Assembly: GCA_014529385.2 (NCBI GenBank)
Contig: CM043966.1
Coordinates: 104,171,087 to 104,235,086, forward strand
From: Adiantum capillus-veneris
Taxonomy: Eukaryota; Streptophyta; Polypodiopsida; Polypodiales; Pteridaceae
Length of the DNA stretch: 64,000 nucleotides
Direction of reading: 5' to 3'
In this document: piece after piece, positions 1 to 12,782 of the stretch
How the letters are laid out: each line of letters starts with the position of its first letter
Numbering within the stretch: position 1 is the stretch's first letter
Notes under the pieces: generated by a model
What the model saw: only the letters and a program-made list of their open reading frames with translations
The model's database searches: none
Told to the model about the DNA's origin: nothing
Position numbers and translations under genes: made by a program

Positions 1-300
1 GCTCGCTACGCGAGCCAGGCAGGCACCGAGCCTCTGGCTGTGGGAGGTGTGAAAGAGAGAGAACAAGAGACACTTACAGCTCTGACAATCACCGCAATCA
101 TCAAATAATTTAATATTACCTTGAGTACAACTTGGTCTTTAGCCAAGGAGGGTTGTTAACAGCACCGTCACTTGGATCAGCCTCTAACTAGGAGCTTAAA
201 CTCCCATTTATAGGATTAACCAGGCCATTAACGACACTGGACTTAACAAAATGCTAATTCAATCTCTAACGGATGACGGTGATGGAAATTTTTCTCGGTC
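1..300 (-). other. Possible LTR/promoter-like fragment
   Basis: No coding potential is recognised. Read on the minus strand, the stretch has a TATA-like CCTATAAATGGG near 205-213, followed by a leader rich in CTCT close to the window edge, as in many plant LTRs. No matching second copy is visible, so the LTR reading is only an inference. Confidence 0.2.
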
Positions 301-439
301 GCTTTATCTGCTTCAAATACCTCGCGGATTCTGCAAGCTTCAATTCAGTTCACTGCCTTGATCATCAAGCTTCGGTTATTACCAAACTGCATGCCTTCTC
401 CTTCTTTATTCTCTTGCTTTGGTTCAAGACCCAGCCCGC

Positions 440-905
440 CATCTCAAGCCTGCTTGCTTACTTCAAGTTTCCCGTTTGCTTGTAAATCTCCTCCTCGCGT
501 TTGCCTGCTCAAGCCTCGACCTCAATCTGCCTTTTCCTCTTTGGCTTGCTCTAGCCTCGCTTGGAATCCCCTCTTGCTCTTGCTTCTCAATCACGAGAGA
601 GCGGAAACATCTTCCTTCTTTCCATGCTTTCCAATCCTCAATGCCTTTCCTTGCTTGCCGGGAACAAGAGGAAGCTTCGGAGAGAGATAGAGAGAGAGAC
701 TTTCCCTCCTTGTCCTCGACTCGAGCTTCTCACCTTTCCTACTCAAGCCTCAAATTTGCTTCTAATCATCTTCTCACCTTAGCTTGCTCAAGCCTCAACG
801 AGCTTACCCTCAAGCTTCTTTAACCAAGCTTCTCCGGTGAATCCCCTACTCGCCTTGTATTGCTCAAGCTTCGACAAGCTTCTTGCTCAAGCTCCTCTCT
901 GAAGC
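440..905. repeat. Degenerate minisatellite, TTGCTCAAGCCTC-type
   Basis: Variants of the 13-base word TTGCTCAAGCCTC recur irregularly (near 505, 545, 740, 785, 860 and 885), mixed with CTTGCTTGC-like steps. All frames across it give Leu/Ser/Ala-rich low-complexity peptides, so I do not call a gene. A comparable CAAGCATCTCAATCAT array lies at 22.26-22.39 kb. Confidence 0.5.
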
Positions 906-1202
906 TCTCTTGCTTCAAAATCCCTTTGTAACCTCTTCGTTGCAATTCCCTCTCGTTTTTTGCCCTAAAAACGTCTTTCCTAATTGTGCAACGACGGCGC
1001 CGTCGTTTTGGAATGGCGCCGATGATGTGGAAATTGTGGATCTTGGCCAACTCAGAACTCGACAGGAAGGGCTCCAAACTTGGTCGACATGGGCTGCTGC
1101 TCAGTTTTCATTTCTTCAGCATGCTCATCCCACCCCTCCACAGCCCGTCGCGAGCTCCCCTTTGCTTTTTCCTGCGCCCTGGCCGCTGCCTATGCCATCC
1201 TC

Positions 1203-1427
1203 CTCTTATTTTCTTTTGTTCAGACTTTTACCCTTTTTTGTTCAGACTTTGCTTTAGGCCCTTGGAAGGGTGCCACATTTGGTATACATGTCGGCAATCA
1301 TTACACATTTTGTTCAGACTTTTACCCTTTTTTGTTCAGACTTCGCTTTTACCCTTTTGTTCAGACTTCGCTTTAGGCCCTTGGAAGGGTGCCACATTTG
1401 GTATACATGCCGGCAATCATTACACTC
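1203..1427. repeat. Tandem duplication, 119-bp period
   Basis: A block beginning CTTTAGGCCCTTGG and running through the word TTTGGTATACATG occurs at 1252-1307 and again at 1371-1426. The two are separated by repeats of TTTACCCTTTTTTGTTCAGA. The copies differ at very few positions, so the duplication is recent relative to the decayed PPR relic beside it. Confidence 0.75.
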
Positions 1428-1429
1428 CA

Positions 1430-1740
1430 TAAGACGACATTTCAACAATGAGCTCATCAAGAGCTTTTCGTGTTTTCGTAGCGGCACCACATTAAGCATA
1501 TATGCTGCACAAGCAATACCAAGCACTCGACAACCTTGGTACACCCCATTTAGCATACATACTGACTAAAGCATCACCAAGCACAACATCTTTCTTCAGC
1601 AATCCTTGACTAACAATATCATTGTGAATTTTCTTGCCCTCTCCAACATCTCGTATAATGCCACATGCAATTAAAATGAAAGTATAGGTGATTGTTTTTG
1701 CAGGAAGGAATTTCCTTGGCACTCGATGTAAATAGCCCAA
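1430..1740 (-). pseudogene. PPR protein fragment (pseudogene)
   Basis: On the minus strand, 1492-1740 encodes a stretch with GKKIHNDIVSQGLLKKDVV followed by LGDALVSMYAKWGV. These are the helix-turn-helix signatures of plant pentatricopeptide-repeat proteins, which bind organellar RNA. A frameshift follows, and the next repeat continues in another frame (about 1556-1430, GVYQG..VLGIACAAYM) before the frame runs into the 119-bp tandem repeat. Only about two repeats of 35 residues remain of a family normally 400-900 residues long, and there is no start or C-terminal E/DYW domain. The SQGLL-type wording is common in repetitive fern and moss PPR genes, which supports the host assignment. I infer a dead genomic fragment; a single exon of a distant gene is unlikely because of the frameshift. 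Confidence 0.65.
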
Positions 1741-2700
1741 AGCTTCTTACCGCGGGGGTTTCTAATCAACGAGCAAAAAAAACCGAGCGAAGAAAAATTT
1801 GAGAAAATTGATACAACAACAACAATGGTGAAAGAAAAACATTATGCCATGCACATTACTTTCACTACCATAAACCTAACACTCAATCGACAAAAATGAG
1901 ATTTTAGAACTATTATGAAAATTGAATACCCGAAACACAAGCAATCTCTTCATACTTGAAACATATACAATTCGATTCCATCCTCTCAAAAATAGCTGAC
2001 AAATTTTTTGACAAGCTCCAGTTTACTAATTACCAAAAGTTCAAGTCAAGACTTCTCATCTCGCTTAAGTTCATTGGAAGCTTCTGCAGCATCGGCTTCT
2101 AAGCTGCTTCTTAATTCTCCAAGCCCTTCTAATTGCAAATTTAAGGATAAATTAAAGCTTGAAGAGGTGCCTTGCAGGGACCTCCAAAAGGTTGTGTTTA
2201 TATGATCATTTTGCTTTTGGAACCACTTTCTTGGAGGACAACTTCTTGCCTAACGAGTCTATTATGAGATTAGTAGACAGAAATGATACGACCCAGAGCC
2301 AAATGCAAGATCTTCTGCGCAGGAAAGGCCCAGGTTTCAGGTACATTTGTCTGTTCCATGCAGAGATAAAGTCACGACGCAACAATTTCTTCAAAGCTTC
2401 TATAATGTGCGTGCTCTCACTGTTAAAAACACCAAAGGTCTTTGCACAACTAGAGAATAATCTAAGCCCAGGATATCTAGGCCAAGATTGAAAGAATCTT
2501 TTAGTCCTAGCTCAGAGAATGGTGATTTATAGCTTCCAAATCTTGCCAAATCTTTTGAAACAACATGCAAACAAGAGCAACCATCACAGGAACAAAGGTA
2601 CAATAGAATTATTTCTTCTACATGCTGACGTCTGTGGCTACAATCCAATGTCCCTCCAATATGTCAGAGTACTATCGTCTGTGACTTAGGATAAATATCG
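1741..2700. other. No recognised gene
   Basis: Mostly AT-rich sequence. Open frames of 60-110 codons occur on both strands at 2.0-2.65 kb, but none shows a motif I recognise, and frames on opposite strands overlap. The minus frame near 2050-2150 has a coiled-coil-like composition (Leu/Glu/Ala), which is weak evidence. I see nothing else in it. Confidence 0.4.
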
Positions 2701-2774
2701 GAATGTAAGCGAACGTCATCAGCGCTATAGGGTATACAATGTTAGAATGAATCGAGCATGTAGGTTTGAACCCT

Positions 2775-2870
2775 AACTCGTGCTGAACAAAGTTCGTGCT
2801 CATTCGTAGCCCGCCCTGGTTCAGATTTCGAGCTGTGTTGAATAGAGTTCGTACTCATTTGTAGCCTGTG
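2775..2870. repeat. Diverged direct repeat of about 35 bp
   Basis: GTTGAA/CTGAACA followed by AGTTCGTGCTCATTCGTAGCC at 2781-2811 recurs, diverged, at 2834-2868. There is no coding potential. Confidence 0.5.
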
Positions 2871-2940
2871 TTCAAACACTTCTGGTAGAACCTGACCGGT
2901 TAATCTGCTAAGTAGGTTGTCCCCGCGGCTACATGATAGG

Positions 2941-2967
2941 CTCTCAAGGATCCCACATCCTTGAGAG
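2941..2967. repeat. Perfect 11-bp hairpin
   Basis: CTCTCAAGGAT, a 5-base loop CCCAC, then ATCCTTGAGAG: a perfect inverted repeat. No promoter or gene end is evident nearby, so its role is unknown. Confidence 0.6.
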
Positions 2968-3262
2968 TCTGATATTTAGCATGAGCCTGATTGTGTGGGT
3001 GTGATTCTATGGACAGGACGCAGCAAATGGGCAAAACGCAGCAATTGTAGGTGCAAATGGTAGGAGTACCAATTTGAAATAAAATAAAAATAAAAACATT
3101 AATTTTAGAAGGAAAAGGCAAGGCATAAACTCCTCTCTCCACCCACACACGTGGATGAAGACTATTGTGGAAGCCAATGCCTTATCTCTCCCTCCAAGCG
3201 GCTAGGCCGGGCCAAGCAAGGCCTATCTCTTCTTTCTCTCTCTCTCGCTCAAAGTGTAGCAA

Positions 3263-3387
<125 letters not shown>

Positions 3388-3693
3388 ATGCCACATTTGT
3401 CTGTGTTATGGGCATGTGTCGAAGGAAGCAATCACCTATGCGAAGACCTTCACCGTCAGGGGATCTTGGAGAATGCGTCCTACTTGGCCGTAGCTTGCAC
3501 GGGCTAGTGTAGCCAATTGCAATGCAAAGATGAGGGAGATGCGATGACTGCAGGGAAGCATGTTCCGTTAATGCATTTTATTTCACAACAAAAAAACAAA
3601 CCATTCACAAAAGCCTGGAATCGAACCAAGTTGGCAAGTTCAACTCATTTTCACAAATGATGCTTTTTTTAAACGACCCTACCCGCACTGGTT

Positions 3694-3739
3694 TGCTACT
3701 GCAACCAGTCCGCGCCGGCGCGGAATGGTTGCAGCAGCA
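3694..3739. repeat. 46-bp GC-rich palindrome
   Basis: The arms pair TGCTACTGCAACCAGTCC with its near reverse complement around the core CGCGCCGGCGCG. Two of 23 base pairs mismatch. A second copy lies at 4361-4406, with one further core change, inside the duplicated block. Confidence 0.85.
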
Positions 3740-3850
3740 GACCAGGGAGCAACTCGAGAGTGTTATGCTGAACTGAGATTGAGGGGTTGAGTGTGAACCA
3801 TCGTGATTGAAGGTACTAGATTGCAGCCACACAATCCCCTGCGTCGTTCT

Positions 3851-3855
<5 letters not shown>

Positions 3856-3936
<81 letters not shown>
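3856..3936. repeat. (CT)n microsatellite, about 81 bp
   Basis: Pure CT run at the joint between duplicated blocks Y and X. Confidence 0.95.
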
Positions 3937-3942
<6 letters not shown>

Positions 3943-4360
3943 TTGAATGCCACATTTGTCTGTGTTATAGGCATGCATCGAAGGAAGCAATCACCTATGC
4001 CTTCACCTTCACCGTAAGGGGATCTTGGAGAACACGTCCTGCTTGGCCGTAGCTTGCACGGGATAGTGTACCCAATTGCAATGCAAGTTAAAGCAGTAGC
4101 TAGGGTCCGATCAAAATGCAGAAGGCCTGCGAGGCAACGCCTTTGTGGAGAAGGGAATGTTTTAGGAGCGGATCGGAGGCAGAAAACCTGCAAGGGTGAG
4201 GTGATGGAAGCAAGAGGAGGTGAGCGAGAGGCGATGTTCCAATTAATGCATTTTATTTTACAACAAAAAACTAACCATTCACAAAATCCTGGAATCGAAC
4301 CAAGTTCAACTCATTTTCTCAAATGTTAATTTTTTTAAAACGATCCTATCCACACTGGTT

Positions 4361-4406
4361 TGCTACTGCAACCAGTCCGCGCCAGCGCGGAATGGTTGCA
4401 ACAGCA
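4361..4406. repeat. 46-bp GC-rich palindrome, second copy
   Basis: Duplicate of the palindrome at 3694-3739. The arms are retained; the core has one base changed. Confidence 0.8.
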
Positions 4407-4524
4407 TACTAGGGAGCAACACTCAAGCGTGCTATGCCACAGGCAGATGAACGGAGATTGAGGTTTTGAGGGCGAACCACCGTGATTGAAGGTACTCGAT
4501 TGTAGTCACACAATCCCCTGCATT

Positions 4525-4526
<2 letters not shown>

Positions 4527-4574
<48 letters not shown>

Positions 4575-4615
4575 GGCTGAAGGCAATCAGATGGTGTGGT
4601 AGGGTGTGTGTGAGT

Positions 4616-4688
<73 letters not shown>
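4527..4688. repeat. (CT)n - spacer - (TG)n(AG)n compound microsatellite
   Basis: CT run 4527-4572, unique spacer with TGGTGTGG, TG run about 4603-4652, AG run 4652-4688. The CT and AG runs are complementary and could fold into a long hairpin. Confidence 0.9.
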
Positions 4689-4692
<4 letters not shown>

Positions 4693-6680
4693 CTATAGGA
4701 CGATGCTGAAAATGCCAAGGTTGAGGTGGATAGGAAAACTAGTGGATGTTTGTGTTGCATGCACAATTAACGACAACACTCATGCAGACTCGAATGGCGT
4801 AGATGACTAATAATTCCATAACCTCACAACAATTGTCATGCAAAATTCCAAGTAGATGTTAAACCCTTCCTAGTTGTACAATCTGAACATATGTAGAGGA
4901 TTGAGTGTAGTGAGAAGGGGATGCCTAGGTGGCTCATCTCTGAATAAATGTGTGTGTGCCATTATGATATAAAGAGGACCCAATGATTTAAAATAAAGAA
5001 CTGGAAGAATTGAACAAGACACCAGCGGTTTAGCACCATTCGTTTATCGGGAACGCCTGAAGGAGAAGGCTAGTCCACATAGACAAGGAATATTGGGTGA
5101 GGCGGGGGGGGCGGACAAGGAGGGAGTGCGCAAAGGCAAGGGGTCATGGCACCGTGCATCAAGCAGGTGATAATCTTGTGTTATGCAAGAAGACATGCAA
5201 GTTTTTTCATTTGCATGGCTACACTTTTGTAGCAACTCATGTGATTGCCTGAGTTGTTATGTGAGTTCAGCATTAATCATATGTGAGTTCGAGCCATTAG
5301 GATAGATTGTCTTTAAGATATGCACCGCCGCCACGAAAGCTCAAGAAATCATATATTTTAAAAACTTCTTTAATCTAGCTTGTCTGCAAACGACAAGGAA
5401 AGCTCTCAAATGCTAGGTGCTCTCAAGTACTAATTAAATACGTTTTGTTCATTAATGCTTAGGCGGTGCAAGACTAGGAAAGTAAATTTATCCAATTTAG
5501 TGAAAATAAGGGCAAACTTGAAATTCTCCTAAATTTTAGGTCAAAATTTGAAGCTTTTGCCGGTAATTACACTAAAAGTTGTGTAAATTTTGTGGTTGTT
5601 TAAAGGCAAGCTCAAAATCTAATTGGGATTTTTTAACTTTAGTTGGTTAAAATATGTTGGACCTTGGGTTTTTTTTTCTAACACTGCTTAGGCCCTTGGT
5701 TGGGGTTGATCACTTGTTACTCTGAGACACCATTTTACACTTCGATGAATGACTACCTATAAGAGAGTGAAATATAGAGCCCTACACTATTGGTACAAAT
5801 TACTATAGGACACTACCTAGTATACACTTGGGAGTCATTTACTAGGTTGGGAAAGTTCCCTTCGAAGAATTTCGAAGACTATAGATGGAAATGCATTCCA
5901 AGTGGATAATATAGGTGGAAAGTGCTAGAACAGCATATGCTAGGTGCCCTCAGCTTGTTGCAAGCACCGACGGCTCTACTATATTGGCTCCATGTTCCGT
6001 TCCATGGGATTAGTTTGTTTGTGGGATTAGTTTTCAACAGTGGAAAACCCTCTTGAACTTTTGCAATTTGCTCTTCGTAATAAAGAATGTCTTAAAGGAC
6101 TTGCTCGAAAATACTCGCTCGCCAATTTGTATAACCCCTTACCGCAGCCGTGTTAGGCATTCCCCACAATCATTGCATTCCAAAACCCTGGCTTCTACAG
6201 GTCAAAATTTCCAAATGGCACTCTGATCGGGCGGACTGGACTGATACGGAACCGGCCCCTAGTGAATCTTTATCGGCCAATATCTTGGCGACCGGGTCTC
6301 CGATCACTGATATGAAAAGACCGATGCGCTCCACAAAGTGAGCACTTCAAGCCAATGCATTCAATTCAATTTGTCAACCCAGCTACAGTTGCCCAATCCG
6401 GTACAGATCTACAATCGACTTAAACTTAAAACTGCCATAACTTCTTCACCGTAGCTCCAATCGACGAGCCATAAAGACGGGCCGGTAGAGCACTTTAAGA
6501 ACTAAAGTTCTAGATCATAATATCCCATATGTGCTCACATCAAGCATAGAACTTTTTGGCATCATTAAGGCATCAATTGGCCCTTTAAAGCCGCATCTGG
6601 CATACACTAATCATTAAACTTGGTCTATTAACAAGCCTGATCACTGCTCAATAATCATGTAAGCTTCAAATAGCCTTGAT
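4689..6680. other. No gene recognised
   Basis: About 2 kb without a recognisable coding region, RNA gene or element end. Short frames on both strands (for example 5044-5235 minus, 6150-6341 plus) show no motif. I saw no CACTA-like terminus here that could be the left end of CACTA-1. Confidence 0.4.
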
Positions 6681-6968
6681 GTTCATTTTTTTGGCATCTT
6701 TCTTAGCATGGGAGAAGAGGTGCATGATATCGCCAAGTGCAAAAGGGCAATCCCTTGCTTGAGACGCATTCCTTTGGAGAACGTGGAGAAGGAAGGGCTT
6801 TGGCATCCTCGAAAAAGCGCTCCGAGAGATGATAGCATGACTCACCTGTAGCTTGAGGAGGTGCCCCATTGGTCTGTGTTTGGTGGTGGCACACCGGCAC
6901 GCAAGGCCAAATGGCAGAGGCAAGAGCACTAGGCAATTTGGGTGCACCACATGGTGATCCTCCTGTTA

Positions 6969-7500
6969 CATGTGCGTGCTCATTGCGGTATAGCATGCAA
7001 TCATTGATGCATGCATGGATGCGCTCATAGTCCATTCTAAGTGCAGTGACATACAATCTAGCTCGTCGACAATCGGGAGGCATGTGGTGATCTTTTGGCA
7101 AATTTTTTTCCATCAAACTACAACAAACATGCGTATTGGTATAATTCCTAGAAGACGGCACTATAAAGCGAGTGGAGAGTATATAAAAGCCACAATCCAT
7201 ACTTACAGAAGTAGTGCATCAACACTTGCATTACTCCAACCGAATTTTGATTGCGCAAGTCGAGGACTTCCAACGATGCTCGGAGCAGCGAGTACCGTGA
7301 ACTGTTGTAAAGAGGTTTTTGGACACTCGTCATCAAATTATCCTCCGTTTTGACAGCCCGTTTAGTGCAGGACTGACAATCCTCCTTGCACACGTCAAGC
7401 TCATGAGCTAGTAACTCATCACACATGTCAAACATGTGCTCATCCTCTGCCTCAAAGTGTGACGGAGACGCCATAGGAGCTACCAACGTATTGCACGTCC
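6969..7500 (-). pseudogene. CACTA-1 transposase N-terminal part, inverted
   Basis: On the minus strand this encodes the N-terminal part of a plant CACTA (En/Spm) Tnp2 transposase, family Transposase_21. Reading 7470 to about 7240 gives DMCDELLAHELDV and later SLEVLDLRNQNSVGV, matching the usual pre-domain. After an intron-like gap comes LPKDHHMPPD, then MDYERIHACINDCMLYRNEH (about 7080-6975), the hallmark zinc-binding segment. The rest of the transposase starts at 7503 on the opposite strand with CGEARYKT, which should follow YRNEH directly. Both breakpoints fall at the word CATGTGCG, and flipping 6969-7503 back would put the two halves in one frame. I therefore infer a simple inversion inside one element rather than two elements. 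Confidence 0.75.
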
Positions 7501-7502
7501 CA

Positions 7503-10500
7503 TGTGCGGGGAGGCACGATACAAGACAGGAGTGAGCGGGGCACACCTACCCCGCAAGGTAATGAGAAATTTTCCATTAATTCCTTTCATCCAACACATG
7601 TTTAAAAGCAGGTCTACCATGGATCTTCTTGAGTGGCACGCGGACCATCGCTCAAATGATGGAATGATGCATGTCCCTATCGATTCACCTACATGGAGGC
7701 ACATCAAAACTCAATGGCCAAAGTTTGGGTTGGAGCCTCGACACTTGAGGCTTGGGTTAGCAAGTGATGGTGTCAACCCCTTCGGCACTAAGTCTACTTC
7801 ATGGAGCACTTGGCCTATGGTGATTGTCAACTACAATATTCCACCATGGGAGACAACCAAGAAGGGCAGTATACTTCTTTCCTTGCTTGTGTCAGGGAAG
7901 TACAAAGTGTCAAATATTGACATTTACCTCGAGCCCCTCATCGAGGAGTTGGAAGAGTTATGGAGAGGCATTCTTGTTTCGATGTCGACTTGCAAAGGGG
8001 GGAGAGAGGCCATTGTGAGGGGAATCCTTATGTGGACTATGCATGACTTTCCTGGACTTGGAGAGATTTTTGGTGACCCCCTTTCCTCTGTCTTTCTTTC
8101 CCTCTCTCCCTTTAGTTCACTTTAGTTTACTAATATCTCTAACCATATTATCCATATGATATGTATGCAGGGTTGTCCACATCGAGGCACAATGCATGTC
8201 CTACTTGTGGACCATTGTTTGTGCCAAAGAGGCCCGATTCCTTGCGCAAGGTAGTCTATCCAAACAACCATCATTTCTTACCCCAAGGGCATAACAAGCA
8301 CAAGGCTCTAACAAATGGGAAGACTCCTCTAAATCTCACGATGGCAGATTGGGCAACCATTTGGGAAGAATACCACAACAACAATCCGTCTTCATGTCCT
8401 CCACCAAAAGGTATGTCAAGCTATTCCATATGTTTAAGGCTTCCATATTGGAAGGACTTAAAAATACAACACCTCTTGGATCCCATGCACATATTCAAGA
8501 ATGTAGCCCAAACACTATGGGACCACATTATTGGCAAAAATGACTCTTTGGGTGCGAGGGAGGATTTGAGGCTTTTAAAACGTCTCCCCACCTTTGCTAC
8601 TCCACGGCGTGTCCCAAATGGAAAGATTGTGCTTCCTAAAGCACCATGGATGCTAGCCAAAGAAGAATTAGACAAGGTGAAGGGTGCCATTTCCTCTATT
8701 CGCACACCAATAGGATACATGAGGTTGCTAAAGGGATCTTTTACAAAAGTGAAGAAGGGTGGAAGCGTTCAATTGTATGGGTTAGAGTCCCATGATTGGC
8801 ACAAGATGCTTCAAGTAATCTTCATACTCCCTATTCTATCTATAGTTTGTGTGTATGACTATCACTCACTTTCCCTTTCCCTGATTTACATTGTAGTTCA
8901 TTCTGCCGGTGAGTATGTGTATATGTCGAGACAAGAAAGTCATGGACGCTATTCTCAAACTAGGAGATCTAGTAAGGTACACCACAAGACTCCACTTGCC
9001 TACACATTTTTCATGTACACAATAATTTCAACTAGCACTTAGTGTATCCTTATGTTTTTTCTTGCAAATTTGTGAGCTCCAAGGAAATCGAAATAGATGC
9101 TATCTCTGCTGCTCAAACACTTGCAGCAAAAATTGTGTGTGCCATTGAAGATGCATTTCCTCGATTGGTCCTTCTTAGTCAAATTCACCTCTTGGTTCAC
9201 GTGGTGGAGGAGATCGCTATATGTGGAGTAGTGCATGCACAATGGATGTTCTTCTTAGAGAGGTTTTTAAAGACTTTCAAATATTTTGTGCGGCTATGGT
9301 CTCAACCAAAGGCATGTATGGCCGAAGGGTGGATCATTCAAGAGGCATTTGTTTACATATCAGAGTATTTGGCACGAGTTGATCCTTCACAGCCTCGCAT
9401 GTGGTCAAACGAGAAAGATGCAAGGATGACTTCACACTTGCCAAGTGGAAAGGGGAAACTACTTAACTTGGATATGAATCTATCCCGAGTGGTCGATAAC
9501 TTTTTCATTCTCAATGCAAAGATTATGACCAAGTGGGTGGACTTGTGGACAGTGGAAAATCCAAGGTGTTTGCAAGAGAGGCAAGCATGGAAACAAGCAC
9601 ATGGAGGAAGGAGGGTACCCCCAGTTCCTAGACACCTTGCATGTTTCCCAGACCTCATTAGTGCAGAGTGGATTCATGAGAGAATGATCGAGGCAAAAGC
9701 GCACGGAGAAGACATCACCAACAGGTAGAGTACTCATATACCTAAACCATTGTAACCCTATTTCTTGAAACTATCTTTAATGTCTATTTGATAAATTAAT
9801 ATATTTTTCTATTTTGTAGTGCCATTCCTTTAACTCTATGTGGTCAAAGGGTCGTCACTTTCGTACGTGCCACATTGATGAGCGTAGAACCACCATGGAT
9901 TGTGCCTCATGGGCAACTTTGACATAGACGATGATGAAACCAAGTACTGTGGAACTATTTAAAGGAAACTAAAGTTTAATTTTAGAACCTTTTATACCTT
10001 CATCTTAGAGTGCAAGTGGTTTGCAAATGTGTCTAGACGACATGAGAATGGCCTCTACATGGTGGACTCTAGTGTGCATCACACAGGGAGGTATGACAAT
10101 TTAGGTTTACCGTGCAATTGTGAGCAGGTGAGTGACATGTACCTTTTTTATTTTTATTTTCTTGTAGCGTTAGTTATACCAATGTTACTCACTTTGAGCT
10201 TCTATTTTATAGGTCATCTATATGACAATAATCACATACCAAAACTTTGGTTCGTAATTCCCGTAACACCTCGGGGGAGAACCATTTTTTTCACTAATGA
10301 AGTTGAGACTATCTTTGACCCTCTTCCACCTCCGACTTTGGATGAGGTGGAAACAGAGGAGATGGAGGTAGATGAATCAAGTCCGGCGGCAGCAAGTCTT
10401 AGCGAGGGTGATTGTCATGATGATGAAGATGATGAGATGGAGGATGACAAACTCAAAGATGATGAAGGCAATGCATCCACAAATGACAATTCTGTTTCTC

Positions 10501-10577
10501 TCTTTATTGATTTAGGAGCCATGGGCTTAGAATTGGATGATGCTTCATGTAGAGATCTTTTGGAAGATGATTCATAA
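7503..10577 (+). pseudogene. CACTA-1 Tnp2 transposase gene, main part
   Basis: Multi-exon transposase gene of a CACTA element; the protein cuts and joins element ends. Exon-like blocks are 7503-8075 (Transposase_21: LPRKVMRNFPLIP, GILMWTMHDFPGLG), 8170-8814 (CPTCGP; LLDPMHIFKNV; the LPKAPW motif), 8897-8976, 9077-9724 (DUF4218: LSQIHLLVHVVEE, WMFFLERFLKTFK), 9820-10127 and 10213-10577 (DUF4216-like: CKWF, then KLWFVIPVTPRGR, and an acidic tail). GT..AG borders are visible at each junction, for example 8815/8896 and 10128/10212. Most exons are open over long stretches, so the gene decayed recently, but a stop near 9929 and a frame change near 10240 break it, and its N-terminus is inverted upstream. 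I found no CACTA terminal repeats or target duplication, so the element borders are unknown. Confidence 0.8.
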
Positions 10578-11778
<1,201 letters not shown>

Positions 11779-11790
11779 AGAATCCCTCCG

Positions 11791-11833
<43 letters not shown>

Positions 11834-11837
<4 letters not shown>

Positions 11838-12130
11838 ACACAGCAAGGCCTTGATATACACTATTTAACAAAAAAGGTACCCATACACATTTACTCTTCT
11901 ACTTGTTTTAAGCCAAGTAAGCTATGTCAGTGTCTTGGGTGGTACATTTTGCATCCATCGATGCGTGCCAAGCACACCATCGGCCCCATTGGTGCTACCG
12001 GATTTGTCAAGCGCCCAATTATTCCAATAATCCTGTAATGTTTCACACCGAGTCCCCGACCATGCATGCCCACACCAAAGGTAAATACCACTTTCCTCTT
12101 TTCATATGAAATGGGGGACGTTTCTTCTTG
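11834..12130. other. Unrecognised spacer
   Basis: About 300 bp between two microsatellite-linked palindromes. Small frames on both strands carry no known motif. Confidence 0.4.
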
Positions 12131-12143
12131 CCTCAATATTCCT

Positions 12144-12194
12144 AAAAAATAACCTCTCTGAAGGAGTGCGCCGGCGTGCACTTTTCAGAGACTT

Positions 12195-12249
<55 letters not shown>
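12144..12249. repeat. Mini-palindrome unit with (GA)n tail
   Basis: TAACCTCTCTGAAGGAGTGC, a GCCGGC core, then GCACTTTTCAGAGA and a GA run (12200-12249). The TCTCTGAA/TTCAGAGA arms pair. It belongs to the same family as the three units at 12552-12706. Confidence 0.75.
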
Positions 12250-12253
<4 letters not shown>

Positions 12254-12427
12254 CATGACAGACAATGCCAAGCTGAGAGAGATAATAAAGAGATTGCATT
12301 GATGAAGAGGTGTGTAGGTAAGTTGTAGGTAGTACTCGTCCATCGAAAACAATCGTCCTACGATCCTCGACCCAGTGTCAGGTTTTGAGCTTTGAGTGCC
12401 TCCCCATTCATTCAAAAAAAGTCTCAG

Positions 12428-12779
<352 letters not shown>

Positions 12780-12782
<3 letters not shown>

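Noticed and set aside
11924-12109. Small frame with GPIGATGFVKR
   Set aside because: Short, without a recognised domain, overlapping an equally long frame on the other strand.
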